Positions 33,786-44,564 of a stretch of 64,000 nt of DNA are shown here, in pieces; the stretch's first letter is position 1, and each line of letters starts with the position of its first letter. This DNA comes from CAWCKS01 sp963763485 (GTDB taxonomy: Bacteria > Pseudomonadota > Alphaproteobacteria > Rhizobiales > Xanthobacteraceae), in the NCBI GenBank assembly GCA_963763485.1, contig CAVXOW010000005.1, positions 62,001 through 126,000 on the forward strand. The letters are read 5' to 3'. Under the pieces are notes generated by a model. That model was not told where the DNA came from. It worked only from the letters and a program-made list of their open reading frames with translations, and made no database searches. A program made the translations under genes and the position numbers.

Positions 33786-35632
33786 GACGCCGGCAGGCGT
33801 ATGATGAACCGCGCGCCGAGCACCGGCGCTTCGCCGCTGGCGTCGATCGGACCGACTCTGTTCTCGGCCCAGACCTTTCCGCCGTGTGCCTCGATGATCT
33901 GTTTTGAGATCGAAAGCCCGAGACCGGAGTTTTGGCCAAAGCTCTGGTGCGGGCGGTCGGTGTAAAACCGCTCGAAGATTTTTTCGAGCGCATCGGGACG
34001 AATGCCGGGGCCGTCGTCATCGACCGTGATCTCGATGTTGCCGCGCGCGTTGCGGCAGATCACGCGCACCGATCCTTCCGCCGGCGAGAACGATCGCGCA
34101 TTCGAGATCAGGTTGGAGATCACCTGTCCGAGCCGCGAGTCGTGACCGGGCGTGAGGAACGACTCCGACACGCCGCCTTCGAAGCGCAGCTTCACCGGCA
34201 CCTCGTCCTCCTGCCGGGCGCTGTTCGCGACCGAGGCCAGTGTCGTCAACAGCCGCCGCATGTCGACCGGCGCGACGTCGTTTCGTTGCAGTTCGGCATC
34301 GAGGCGGCTGGCGTCGGAGATGTCCGAGATCAGCCGATCCAGCCGGCGCACATCGTGCTCGATCACCGCAAGCAGCCGCGAGCGGCTGTTCTCGGTCTTT
34401 GCCAGCGGCAGCGTCTCGACCGCGGAGCGCAGCGACGTCAGCGGGTTCTTCAACTCATGCGAGACGTCGGCGGCAAAGCTCTCGATCGCCTCAATCCGGT
34501 TATAGAGCGCATCGGTCATCTCGCGCAGCGCGCCGGAAAGGTGGCCGATCTCGTCGCCGCGGCGGGTGAAGTCCGGGATTTCGGTGCGCGTCTTGATGCG
34601 GCGGCGCACGTGCTCGGCGGCGTCGGCAAGCCGACGCACCGGGCCTGCGATGGTGCTTGCGAGCAGGCCGGACAGCACGACCATGATGGCGGTGGCGATC
34701 GCGAACACCTTCAGGATCTTCAGCCGCTCGGCGGTCACCATATGGTCGATGTCGCCGCCTTGCGTCGACAGCAACAGCGCGCCGTGCACCGCGCGGAAGC
34801 CGAAGCGCTGCACGGGGACCGCGACCGAAACGATCACCTCGCCGCGCTCGTTGATGCGCACCATGCTTTCCTTCTGCCCGTTCAGCGCGTCGGCGACTTC
34901 GTTGTAGCCCTTGCCGTTCTCGGGTCCGAGTTCGCGATAGAGCGGCAGGTCGCCGCGATTGAGCCAGGTCCGGAACGCGATTATCGCGCGCTCGGCGATG
35001 CCCGGTTTCTCTGCGGCGGGCGGTGGCAGGTCGAAGCGCAGCACATTCTCGCGGCCATAGAGGCTGCGGCTGTCGAGGATCAATGCGCCGTCGCGATCGT
35101 AAATGCGCGCGCGCGTTGCCGTCGGCGAGATCAGGCCGCGCAGGATCGGCGCAACGCGCTCCGGATTGATCGGGAAGTCGATCCCCGAGAGCATGTCGTC
35201 GGTCGGGCCGTAGCTTTCGCCGGTCTTGAGATCGAGCAACCGGTCCGGATCGATCGTGATGGTGTTGGAGTCCGTGGCCCCGGTCGCCGCAATCGCGCGC
35301 GCGATGATTTCCGCCTGCACCAGCAAGCTTTGCGCGCGGGCGTCGATCAGGCCGGCGCGGAATTGCGATTGCGAGAGGATGATGAAAGCGAGCGCGGCAA
35401 GTCCGGCGACGTTCAGCGTGACGATGCGGCGCGTCAGGCTCGAAAACGTCAGCGCGACGAAGAAGCCGGACGCGCGCTTCAGCCACGACAGCGGCCGCCG
35501 CCACAGCTCCGCGGCGCGGATGTGCGCGTCGACGGCAACAGCGTCGGCGTCAGGCGCGATCGGCGGCGAGGGATTGTCGATCTCGTCGCTTCGCTCGAGG
35601 ACGGTTCGGTCGAGCAGGGTGATGCGCTCCAT
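33782..35632 (-). CDS. chvG: Sensor histidine kinase ChvG (ExoS)
   Basis: 616 residues. Cytoplasmic start, TM1 (LNVAGLAALAFIILSQSQF, about 68-88), a periplasmic sensing domain of about 220 residues, TM2 (FAIATAIMVVLSGLLASTIA), HAMP, the phosphoacceptor ADVSHELKNPLTSLRSAVETL, N-box VISNLISNARSF and G1 VDDDGPGI, then FYTDRPHQSFGQNSGLGLSIS. In Rhizobiales ChvG/ChvI responds to acid and envelope stress and controls exopolysaccharide, motility and carbon genes. chvI lies directly upstream. Confidence 0.95.
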   Translation of the reverse strand: MERITLLDRTVLERSDEIDNPSPPIAPDADAVAVDAHIRAAELWRRPLSWLKRASGFFVALTFSSLTRRIVTLNVAGLAALAFIILSQSQFRAGLIDARAQSLLVQAEIIARAIAATGATDSNTITIDPDRLLDLKTGESYGPTDDMLSGIDFPINPERVAPILRGLISPTATRARIYDRDGALILDSRSLYGRENVLRFDLPPPAAEKPGIAERAIIAFRTWLNRGDLPLYRELGPENGKGYNEVADALNGQKESMVRINERGEVIVSVAVPVQRFGFRAVHGALLLSTQGGDIDHMVTAERLKILKVFAIATAIMVVLSGLLASTIAGPVRRLADAAEHVRRRIKTRTEIPDFTRRGDEIGHLSGALREMTDALYNRIEAIESFAADVSHELKNPLTSLRSAVETLPLAKTENSRSRLLAVIEHDVRRLDRLISDISDASRLDAELQRNDVAPVDMRRLLTTLASVANSARQEDEVPVKLRFEGGVSESFLTPGHDSRLGQVISNLISNARSFSPAEGSVRVICRNARGNIEITVDDDGPGIRPDALEKIFERFYTDRPHQSFGQNSGLGLSISKQIIEAHGGKVWAENRVGPIDASGEAPVLGARFIIRLPAS

Positions 35633-35708
35633 TCGGCTTCTATCGGTCCGAATTTAGCAAAAAAGCCGCAGGCATATCTACGCTCAAACCGCGCAGATGC
35701 GGGCGGTC

Positions 35709-36410
35709 TCAGACTTCCTTAAAGCGATACCCGACGCCGTAAAGCGTTTCGATCATGTCGAAGTCGTCGTCGGCGGCCTTGAATTTCTTGCGCAGCCGCT
35801 TGATGTGGCTGTCGATGGTGCGGTCGTCGACATAGACCTGGTCGTCGTAGGCCGCGTCCATCAGCGCGTTGCGGCTCTTGACCACGCCGGGCCGGGTCGC
35901 AAGCGCCTGCAGGATCAGGAACTCGGTCACCGTCAGCGTGACCGGCTCGTTCTTCCAGGTGCAGGTGTGGCGCTCGGGGTCCATGCGCAGCAGGCCGCGC
36001 TCGAGCGTCTTCGGATCGTTCTCCTTCGGTGCCTGGGTCGGATCCTTCGGCGTCGAGCGGCGCAACACCGCCTTGACGCGTTCGACCAGCAGCCGCTGTG
36101 TGAAGGGCTTTCGAATGAAGTCGTCGGCGCCCATCTTGAGGCCGAACAACTCGTCGATCTCTTCGTCCTTGGAGGTCAGGAAGATCACCGGCAGGTCGGA
36201 CTTCTGGCGCAGCCGCCGCAGCGTCTCCATCCCGTCCATCCGCGGCATCTTGATATCGAGGATCGCAAGGTCCGGCGGCGAGGTCCGAAAGCCATCCAGC
36301 GCGGACGCACCATCCGTATAGGTCATGATGCGATAGCCTTCGGATTCCAGCGCGATCGACACCGAAGTCAGGATGTTGCGATCGTCGTCGACGAGGGCGA
36401 TTGTGGGCAT
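35709..36410 (-). CDS. chvI: Response regulator ChvI (OmpR family)
   Basis: 233 residues. Receiver IALVDDDRNILTSVS with phosphoacceptor Asp in LAILDIKMPRMDG and ends KPFTQRLLVERVKAVLRR; then winged-helix DNA-binding domain TVTEFLILQALATRPGVVKS, DDRTIDSHIKRLRKKF. First gene of the chvI-chvG-hprK-EIIA-ptsH-GT39 series. Upstream of it, in the other direction, lies hugZ. Confidence 0.96.
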   Translation of the reverse strand: MPTIALVDDDRNILTSVSIALESEGYRIMTYTDGASALDGFRTSPPDLAILDIKMPRMDGMETLRRLRQKSDLPVIFLTSKDEEIDELFGLKMGADDFIRKPFTQRLLVERVKAVLRRSTPKDPTQAPKENDPKTLERGLLRMDPERHTCTWKNEPVTLTVTEFLILQALATRPGVVKSRNALMDAAYDDQVYVDDRTIDSHIKRLRKKFKAADDDFDMIETLYGVGYRFKEV

Positions 36411-36532
36411 GAAGTCTTTCCGGATGTCATACGGCCGCGGTTATTTGCGCGGAAGCTCTTCAGTGGATTGGGCACGGAGCCTGCAAACACAAGGCAGACA
36501 GCAACGCAAGCGCGGCTGAAATGTGACCGGCG

Positions 36533-36560
36533 CATTGGAAATCATAAATCATTTCCAATG
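36533..36560. promoter_or_regulatory. Perfect inverted repeat, candidate operator for hugZ or chvI
   Basis: Arms cattggaaat (36533-36542) and atttccaatg (36551-36560) are exact inverted copies around an 8-bp AT-rich spacer. It lies 73 bp before the hugZ ATG in a divergent intergenic region. No poly-T follows, so an operator is more likely than a terminator. Confidence 0.6.
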
Positions 36561-36632
36561 GTTCCTGCCCCATATGAGGCCGTTCGGAGCTCTTCGCAAC
36601 CGCCTTCTGCGGCAAAAAGGTGAGAATTGCAG

Positions 36633-37386
36633 ATGTCTCAACCCACCGATTTTGACCCGATTGCCGTCGCTAAGCGGCTGTTGCGGACGTCGCCCTCCGG
36701 CGCGCTGGCCACGCTGCGCGAGGGGACTTCTAACCCCTTCTGTTCATTGGTTAATATCGGAGCCATGCCGGACGGCTCGCCGATCCTGCTGATCTCCCGA
36801 TTGGCGGTCCATACCCGTAACATTATCGCTGATCGGCGGGCCTCCTTGCTGCTCAGCGAGCAGACCGCGGCGGATCCGTTGGCCGCGCCGCAAATCAGCA
36901 TCACAGGCCATGCTGAGCCGCTTGCCAGAATCGGACGCCGTCGCGACCGCCCGCCGGCGCTATCTCGCCGCCCATCCATCGGCAGAACTCTTTGTGAATT
37001 TTGCGGATTTTTCGTTCTATCGGATCGCGATCGAAACCCTTCACCTGGTTGGCGGATTCGGCCGGATTTTCGACCTGTCGGGGAGTGATGTCCTGACCCA
37101 GGTGTCGGATGCCGGCACGCTGCTTGCAGCGGAGGAAGGCGCGGTCGCCCATATGAACGACGACCATCGCGATACGATGATGCTTTATGCATCAGCCCTG
37201 TTCGGAGCCGCTGCGGCGGAATGGCGCTGTTCGGGGCTTGATCCAGAGGGAATGGACATGCGGAGCGACGATGGACGCATCTTGCGTGTTAATTTTCCGC
37301 AGCGCGTCGTGACGCCTGATGCATTGCGGCGAAGTTTGAAGGATTTAGCCGATCACGCGCGGCGGTTAAGTGGTAAACCAAATTGA
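36633..37386 (+). CDS. HugZ family pyridoxamine-oxidase-like haem protein, frameshifted (+1) near 36923
   Basis: The first frame reads FDPIAVAKRLLRTSPSGALA and DGSPILLISRLAVHTRNI (split-barrel FMN or haem-binding domain). An extra base around 36923 shifts to PESDAVATARRRYLAAHPSA, FADFSFYRIAIETLHLVGGF and the C-terminal DUF2470 domain AVAHMNDDHRDTMMLYA (HMNxDH signature). If the base is an error the product is about 250 residues. Relatives degrade haem for iron supply. Divergent from chvI. Confidence 0.8.
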
Positions 37387-37538
37387 TATGGATCAGCTTG
37401 GCAAACGCGGAGTTGCGAACTATTAGATCGCGCATTCTGAATGCTGGATCCGGCCAAGGGCCCTCGATCCGGTGACCGCGGCGCGAGGCTGGTTAACGCG
37501 ACTGGTTCAAAAAGACGCGGTGTGAGGAGGAAGCTTCA

Positions 37539-39153
<1,615 letters not shown>

Positions 39154-39182
39154 GCTTCGAGCCGAATTGCGCTGGATCAAGG

Positions 39183-39212
39183 AAGGCGGCCGCAAGGCCG
39201 CCTTTTGTTTTT
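39183..39212 (+). terminator. Rho-independent terminator after pckA
   Basis: aaggcggcc-gcaa-ggccgcctt stem followed by ttgttttt. 30 bp downstream of the pckA stop. Confidence 0.9.
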
Positions 39213-39245
39213 CCACGCGCACAAAACGAGCGCGAGGAGCTTGTC

Positions 39246-40197
39246 ATGGCCGACCCCGTCTATCCGCGCCTTCTTCGACGAAGCCACCAACACCGTCAGC
39301 TATCTCATCGCCGATCCCGCAACCAGGCGCGCCGCGGTGATCGATCCCGTGCTCGACTACGATCCGAAGAGCGGCACGGTGGACGTGCGCTCCGTCGAGA
39401 CCATCCTGACGGCGGCTGCGGCCGAAAAGCTCTCGATCGACTGGACGCTGGAAACCCACGCCCATGCCGATCATCTCTCCGGCTCGCCTTATATCAAGGC
39501 GAAGACCGGCGCACGGATCGCGATCGGCGAGCACATCAAGGACGTGCAGCGCATCTTCCGCCCAGTCTTCAATGCGACCGATCTCGCTACCGACGGCAGC
39601 GACTTCGATCGCCTGTTCGCCGACGGCGAGCATTTCAAGATCGGCAATCTCGACGTCCAGGTGCTTTACACGCCGGGCCACACCCCGGCCTGCATCTCAT
39701 ACAAGGTCGGCGATGCGGTGTTCGTCGGCGACACCCTGTTCATGCCCGACTACGGCACGGCGCGGGCCGACTTTCCCGGCGGCGATGCGCACAAGCTCTA
39801 CCGCTCGATCCAGCGGCTGCTGGCGCTGCCGCCGCAAACGCGGCTCTTCATGTGCCACGACTACAAGGCGCCGGGTCGCGATCACTACGCGTGGGAAACC
39901 ACTGTTGCGGAGGAACGGCGCGCCAACGTTCATGTCGGCCATGGCGCGAGCGAAGACGCGTTCGTCGAGATGCGCAATGCGCGCGATGCGACGCTCGCGG
40001 CGCCGACGCTGCTGCTGCCGTCGATCCAGGTCAACATCCGCGCCGGACGTTTCCCGGTCGCCGAACAGAACGGCGTCCATTACCTGCAGATCCCTGTGAA
40101 GACGAAGACCGCGGCGGCGGTATTGGCTGTCGAACCGCCCCAGCCAGCCGCGGTGGTGGCAGGCACACCGACGCCGGTCGGTGAAATCGTCAGCTGA
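39246..40197 (+). CDS. MBL-fold hydrolase, persulfide-dioxygenase/glyoxalase-II-like, frameshifted (+1) near 39258
   Basis: ATG 39246 has GAGGAG upstream and begins MADP; one extra base around 39258 then shifts the frame, which continues SIRAFFDEATNTVSYLIADP. Metal motif THAHADHLSGS (HxHxDH), His in YTPGHTPACISY, Asp in FVGDTLFMPDYG, and CHDYKAPGRD, as in ETHE1/BlH-type persulfide dioxygenases. About 316 residues if repaired. Likely role in sulfide or persulfide detoxification. Separated from pckA by a terminator. Confidence 0.82.
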
Positions 40198-40203
40198 TCC
40201 GCC

Positions 40204-40965
40204 CTAGCGGCTCTTCGCCATTGGTACCAACACCACGCTCATCGACACGCAGCCGATTTCCCCCGACGTGTCGAGCAGCACGCCGCGCCCTATCCCGAGC
40301 CCTCGTTCGGGTTGCCAGTGCGTCCGTGCCCTGATCCCGATCCAGTCGCCGCGCGGCGGCCTGACCAATTGTACGGTGAGATTTGGGTTCGGGTCGGCCG
40401 CGACGTTTTGCAGCGGCCGCGCCAGGCCGTGCGACCAGTCCGCCGGGCCGAGCACGGTTGCGAGCGGCCCGGCGCCGTCGATGATGCGATGCTTGAGGCG
40501 AAACCACGTCACGTCGCCGGCGACGCGTGCCTCCATTGCTTCCATAAACCACGGCTTGCCGTGTGGAGCTGCGGCGGTGCGCAGTGGATGAGATAAGGGA
40601 TCATGCGGCTGCTCCGGTTCGGGCGGCAGCGGCGGAATGGCAATCGCGCGTTCGCGCGCGAAGGTCACGCGCACGGTCGCACAAGGCTGATCACCGTCGG
40701 CCTCAAACAATGTGTTGTCGACAATGCTGATGCGTCCGCCGGCGGTCACCGGCGTCGGTTTGCTGCGCACTTCCGCGAACGGGGTCGGCCGCAGGAACCA
40801 CGCACTGGCGCTCACGGCGGTGCCCCAGCCCCGGTCCTCCGCAAGTGCCTCGAGTTCGGCGGTCAGCAATGCCGCCACGGCGCCGCCCTGCAGCCCCGCG
40901 AAGGGGCCCGCCGCGAGCGGCGACGGTTGCCAGCGGCCCGGTGCCAGCGGTTTGAAGATTGACAT
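40204..40965 (-). CDS. Thioesterase family protein (acyl-CoA thioesterase-like)
   Basis: 253 residues from MSIFKPLAPG. Double hot-dog arrangement: AGPFAGLQGGAVAALLTAEL (first hot-dog helix), TPFAEVRSKPTPVTAGGRIS, and a second half ending WIGIRARTHWQPERGLGIGR with GVLLDTSGEIGCVSMSVVLV. TesB/thioesterase-like superfamily. Divergent from a LysR regulator with a 56-bp gap, which suggests it may be the regulator's target. Confidence 0.8.
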   Translation of the reverse strand: MSIFKPLAPGRWQPSPLAAGPFAGLQGGAVAALLTAELEALAEDRGWGTAVSASAWFLRPTPFAEVRSKPTPVTAGGRISIVDNTLFEADGDQPCATVRVTFARERAIAIPPLPPEPEQPHDPLSHPLRTAAAPHGKPWFMEAMEARVAGDVTWFRLKHRIIDGAGPLATVLGPADWSHGLARPLQNVAADPNPNLTVQLVRPPRGDWIGIRARTHWQPERGLGIGRGVLLDTSGEIGCVSMSVVLVPMAKSR

Positions 40966-41021
40966 GGCGTTCGTTTCGCGATGAATGGATTTCGTCGATA
41001 ATTCACATCTGAACAATTTCG

Positions 41022-41993
41022 ATGCCATCAACAAAGGACAAATCGTCAGCACAGGTGAATGAAATTCACCATCTGCCGCAAAGCGACCTGCCGTTGCGCG
41101 CGCTGCCGCCGCTATCGGCGCTGCTGGCGTTCGAGCGCGCGGCGGCGCAGCTGTCGTTTCGCCGCGCCGCGAGCGATCTGGCGCTGAGCCCGTCGGCGAT
41201 CAGCCATCAGATCCGCAAGCTCGAAGCGCAGTTGGGGGTCAAGCTGTTCGTGCGCGACGGCCGCACCGTGCGCCTCACCGTGCAAGGTGAGCAGTTCCGC
41301 AAAGACGTCGCAACAGCGCTGACCGCGCTTGAGCGCGCAAGCCGTGCCATGACGGTTCGCAAGGCGGCCGAGGCCGACGAAGTGTGGATCAGCGCGCTGC
41401 CGTTCTTTGCTTCGACTGTGCTCATTCCCGCGCTTGCCGATTTCACCCGCGACAATCCGGGCGTGACGCTTCGCATCGAGGCCACCCACCAATATGCCGA
41501 CTTCGCGCAATCAGGCGTCGACGTTGCGATCCGCTACGGTCGCGAGAATGCGGCGGAACTCAAGTTCGAGCCTCTGGTCCGGGTGTCGAGTGTTGCGGTC
41601 TGCGCACCCCGTCTCGTCAAGGCGGGGCTGCGAAATCCCGCAGATCTGTCGCGCGAGCTGCTGATCCATTTGACGCGACAACCGCGCAGCTGGCCGGCAT
41701 GGCTCGCTGGCGCGGGCCTCGGCGATATGGCGCCACGTGGTCACCTCTGGCTCGACACCGTGCCGGCCGCGCTCGATGCTGCGGAGCAGGGTGCCGGAGT
41801 TGCGCTCGCCATGGCGCCGCTGATCCGCGCGCGGCCGGGCTTTGGCACGCGGCTCGTGGCGCCGTTCGAGGTCGAGACACGGCAGAGCGAAACGTTCTAT
41901 CTCGCCTTCCGTGCCGAACAGGCGCGAGATCGCAAGCTGAAAGCCGTGCGTCGCTGGATCGTCAATGCGGGGAAGCGGGCGCTTGCGGCCTGA
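41022..41993 (+). CDS. LysR family transcriptional regulator (GcvA-like)
   Basis: 323 residues. Helix-turn-helix: LSALLAFERAAAQLSFRRAA, LALSPSAISHQIRKLEAQLG, LFVRDGRTVRLTVQGEQF. Effector domain ISALPFFASTVLIPALADF and VDVAIRYG typical of the GcvA/AmpR subgroup. Start 41022 is just outside the divergent thioesterase gene. Confidence 0.9.
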   Translation: MPSTKDKSSAQVNEIHHLPQSDLPLRALPPLSALLAFERAAAQLSFRRAASDLALSPSAISHQIRKLEAQLGVKLFVRDGRTVRLTVQGEQFRKDVATALTALERASRAMTVRKAAEADEVWISALPFFASTVLIPALADFTRDNPGVTLRIEATHQYADFAQSGVDVAIRYGRENAAELKFEPLVRVSSVAVCAPRLVKAGLRNPADLSRELLIHLTRQPRSWPAWLAGAGLGDMAPRGHLWLDTVPAALDAAEQGAGVALAMAPLIRARPGFGTRLVAPFEVETRQSETFYLAFRAEQARDRKLKAVRRWIVNAGKRALAA

Positions 41994-42142
41994 GACCTGC
42001 CAATGCGGCGTTGCGCGTGCCGGCCCGGGCCGCATTGCGGCTCCGCGCGGCGGATTTGGACGAGATCGTTTCACCGGTGATGACAAGACTTCTTTTGTCG
42101 CGTGGTGTCCGCCCTGCGTAGCGTGTGCGGCGGAGGTCCGAC

Positions 42143-43183
42143 ATGCGCCAGCTTACCTACGTCAAGCCGAATGTTCTGGAATGGTGGGACGTGGCCGCGC
42201 CGCGCCTTCAGGGCGACGGCGAAGCCATCGTGCGGCCGCTTGCTGTGACCCGCTGCGATCTTGATTTGTTGATCGCCAATGGCGGGGCTCGTTTCGAAGG
42301 GCCGTTCGCCATCGGCCATGAGACCGCTGGCGTCGTTACCGAGATCGGTGAGGCCGTGACATCGGTCGTGCCCGGCGACCTCGTCATCGTGCCATTCCAG
42401 ATCAGTTGCGGCACCTGCTCTGCTTGCCGGAGTGGCCTCACTTATGCCTGCCAGTCGGTGCCGTTTCGCTCGTCCTTTGGGCTGAAGCCGGTGTGCGGCG
42501 TCGATCATGGCGGCGCACTCTCGGATGCACTGCGTGTGCCGTTCGCCGATCACATGCTGGTCAAGCAGCCGGCCGGGCATCCGTTGTCGCAGACCGCGAG
42601 CCTTGCCGACAGCGCCACCGATGCCTTCAGCGCGGTGGCGCCAGTGCTGCGCGAGCGGCCCGGTGCCGAGGTGCTTGTGGTTGGCGGCCGCGCCCAATCG
42701 CTCGGGCCGCTGGTGGTGCACGCCGCGTTAAGTCTTGGCTCGCGTCGCGTGGTCTATATCGACAGCGATCCGGTACGTCTTGCCAAGGCGAAATCGTTCG
42801 GCGCCGAGGTTCATGAGTGCCACGCACTCGCCGGAATGCCGCCGCCCGGCCTGTTCCCGCTGACCATCGATGCCGACGCGACGCCGGCAAGTCTCAGCCT
42901 CGCCATCCGTTCGGTCGAGCCGGGCGGTGTCTGTCAGCGAATGTATGGCGACTTCACAGAGACCACGCCGGTACCGTTGCGTCACATGTACGGCATGGGT
43001 GTCACGCTGAAGATCGGCCGCGTCAATGCGCGGGCGTGCCTGCCGGATTGTCTGGAGCACGTGACCTCCGGTCACTATCACCCCGAACTGATGCTGACGC
43101 GCCGTTTCGTCTTCGAGGACGCGCATGAGGCGATCAAGGACCCGACCATGAAGGTGGTGTTCCTGAGGGAGGGGATCGAGTAG
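42143..43183 (+). CDS. Zinc-dependent alcohol dehydrogenase (MDR family)
   Basis: 346 residues from MRQLTYVKPN; GGAGG six bases upstream decides against 42125. Catalytic zinc residues Cys (VTRCDLDLL) and GHE (IGHETAGVV); structural zinc Cys set in SCGTCSACRSGLTYACQS. Nucleotide-binding region VLVVGGRAQSLGPLVVHAAL lacks the canonical GxGxxG. Substrate unknown. Convergent with arginase. Confidence 0.85.
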   Translation: MRQLTYVKPNVLEWWDVAAPRLQGDGEAIVRPLAVTRCDLDLLIANGGARFEGPFAIGHETAGVVTEIGEAVTSVVPGDLVIVPFQISCGTCSACRSGLTYACQSVPFRSSFGLKPVCGVDHGGALSDALRVPFADHMLVKQPAGHPLSQTASLADSATDAFSAVAPVLRERPGAEVLVVGGRAQSLGPLVVHAALSLGSRRVVYIDSDPVRLAKAKSFGAEVHECHALAGMPPPGLFPLTIDADATPASLSLAIRSVEPGGVCQRMYGDFTETTPVPLRHMYGMGVTLKIGRVNARACLPDCLEHVTSGHYHPELMLTRRFVFEDAHEAIKDPTMKVVFLREGIE

Positions 43184-43210
43184 CGCTTTGAGCCAAGTCG
43201 AATCTCGCCG

Positions 43211-44192
43211 CTACTCCCCGCCGCCGCCATCGGCGCCGATCGCGTTGCTTGGCGTCGTGCGGTCGATGATCTCCTGGCCGAACAGGCTGCCGATCAATTC
43301 GACAACGGCGCGCGCGGTGCGGCCGCGCTCGTCGAGGAATGGATTGAGTTCGACGATGTCGACCGAGCGTACCAGGCCTAAGTCGTGCAACAGCTCCATG
43401 ACGAGATGCGCCTCGCGATAGGTGGCGCCGCCCGGCACCGTGGTGCCGACGCCGGGCGCCGTGGTCGGGTCGAGGAAGTCGACGTCGAACGATACATGCA
43501 GCACGCCGTTCTTCGCCCGCACCTTGTCGATCACCTTGCGGATCAGGACGCCGACGCCGAACTCGTCGATCGCGCGCATGTCGGCGATCGCGATTTTTCG
43601 CTCAAGCACGAGCTTCTTCTCGAGCGGATCGATCGAGTGGATGCCGAACAGGTCGAGATTCGACGGCTTGATGACGGCGCGCGGCTCCTCGTCGCCGAGC
43701 AAATGATCGAGGCCGGGCTCGCCGCACAGGAACGCGCCGGACATGCCGTGCATGTTGGCGGTCAGCGTGGTGTGCGGCGTGTTGTAGTCGGCATGTGCGT
43801 CGAGCCACAGCACGAACAGCTCGCGCCCTTGCGCGTGCCAGTGCCGCGCCACGCCATTGATCGAGCCCATCGACAGCGAGTGGTCGCCGCCGAGAAAGAT
43901 CGGCGTCGCGCCGGAGCGCGCCAGCTCATGGGCGCGCGGGCTCAGCGCCCGCACCCAGCTCTGGATCTCGCGGTAGTGGTTGACGTTGTTGGGCAGGAGA
44001 TCATCGGCGACCGGCCGGCCTGCATATCGAGAGGTTGCCGTGGTCCTCGACGGCGAGGTCGAGCCCCTCCAGCACGGTGCGGATGCCGGCGGTGCGCAGC
44101 GCGTCCGGCCCCATCAGCGTGCCGCGCTGCGACGCGCCCATGTCGATCGGCACACCAAGCAGGGCGACGCGGTTGGAGGCGGAATTGGTCAT
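43211..44192 (-). CDS. rocF: Arginase, frameshifted (+1) near 44018
   Basis: Start 44192 (MTNSASNRVALLGVPIDMGA). One extra base near 44018 breaks the frame after EDHGNLSIC; the following frame reads PVADDLLPNNVNHY and then FLGGDHSLSMGSINGVA, WLDAHADYNTP, HGMSGA, SFDVDFLDPTTAPGVGT, PGGATYREAHL: the Mn-binding His and Asp of the arginase/ureohydrolase family. PGVGTxVxGG indicates arginase rather than agmatinase. About 326 residues if repaired. Hydrolyses arginine to ornithine and urea. Confidence 0.87.
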
Positions 44193-44231
44193 GGTCGAAT
44201 CCTCAGGCGATTCTCGGTGTCGTTGCCGATT

Positions 44232-44335
44232 CGTCATGGCCGGGCTTGTCCCGGCCATCCACGTCTTTCTTGTGGAGCCTTTTTGCGGAGCCGGGCCGGA
44301 AAACGTGGATGCCCGGCACAAGGCCGGGCATGACG
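44232..44335. repeat. Palindromic dispersed repeat (cgtcatggccgggc family)
   Basis: Outer arms cgtcatggccgggc / gccgggcatgacg, inner atccacgt / acgtggat. Between arginase and the amidohydrolase. Confidence 0.85.
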
Positions 44336-44377
44336 GCAAAGTGGTGAACACTCCTTGCGTTTACAAGCTGACACCGG

Positions 44378-44475
44378 CGCTTTGTCTTCTGCGGTTCGAT
44401 CAGGAGCGTCGGCACGGAGTAGGTTCCGCTGCACGTGGTGAACACCCGCGTCCCGCCATCACCGCTTCCTTTCAC
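44378..44475 (-). pseudogene. 3' remnant of a VOC-family gene
   Basis: The minus strand reads GGTRVFTTCSGTYSVPTLL then IEPQKTK, matching the last residues of the intact VOC protein at 49757-50602 (LPGTRVFTARNGTCGVPTLL then VEPQKKR). About 30 codons, no N-terminal part. A leftover of a lost paralog or of a duplication event. The rest of the 44193-44564 gap is the dispersed repeat and promoter space. Confidence 0.7.
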
Positions 44476-44564
44476 GTGTCATTGCTGACGTGCGGCTTTC
44501 GTCATTGGATTTGACGGCGCCGAGGGGCTAGGATTTGGGCAGTTGTCTCTCGCGGAGAACAGCC

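Noticed and set aside
33932..35722. 596-codon ORF on the plus strand
   Set aside because: Antisense of chvG, whose kinase motifs are complete.
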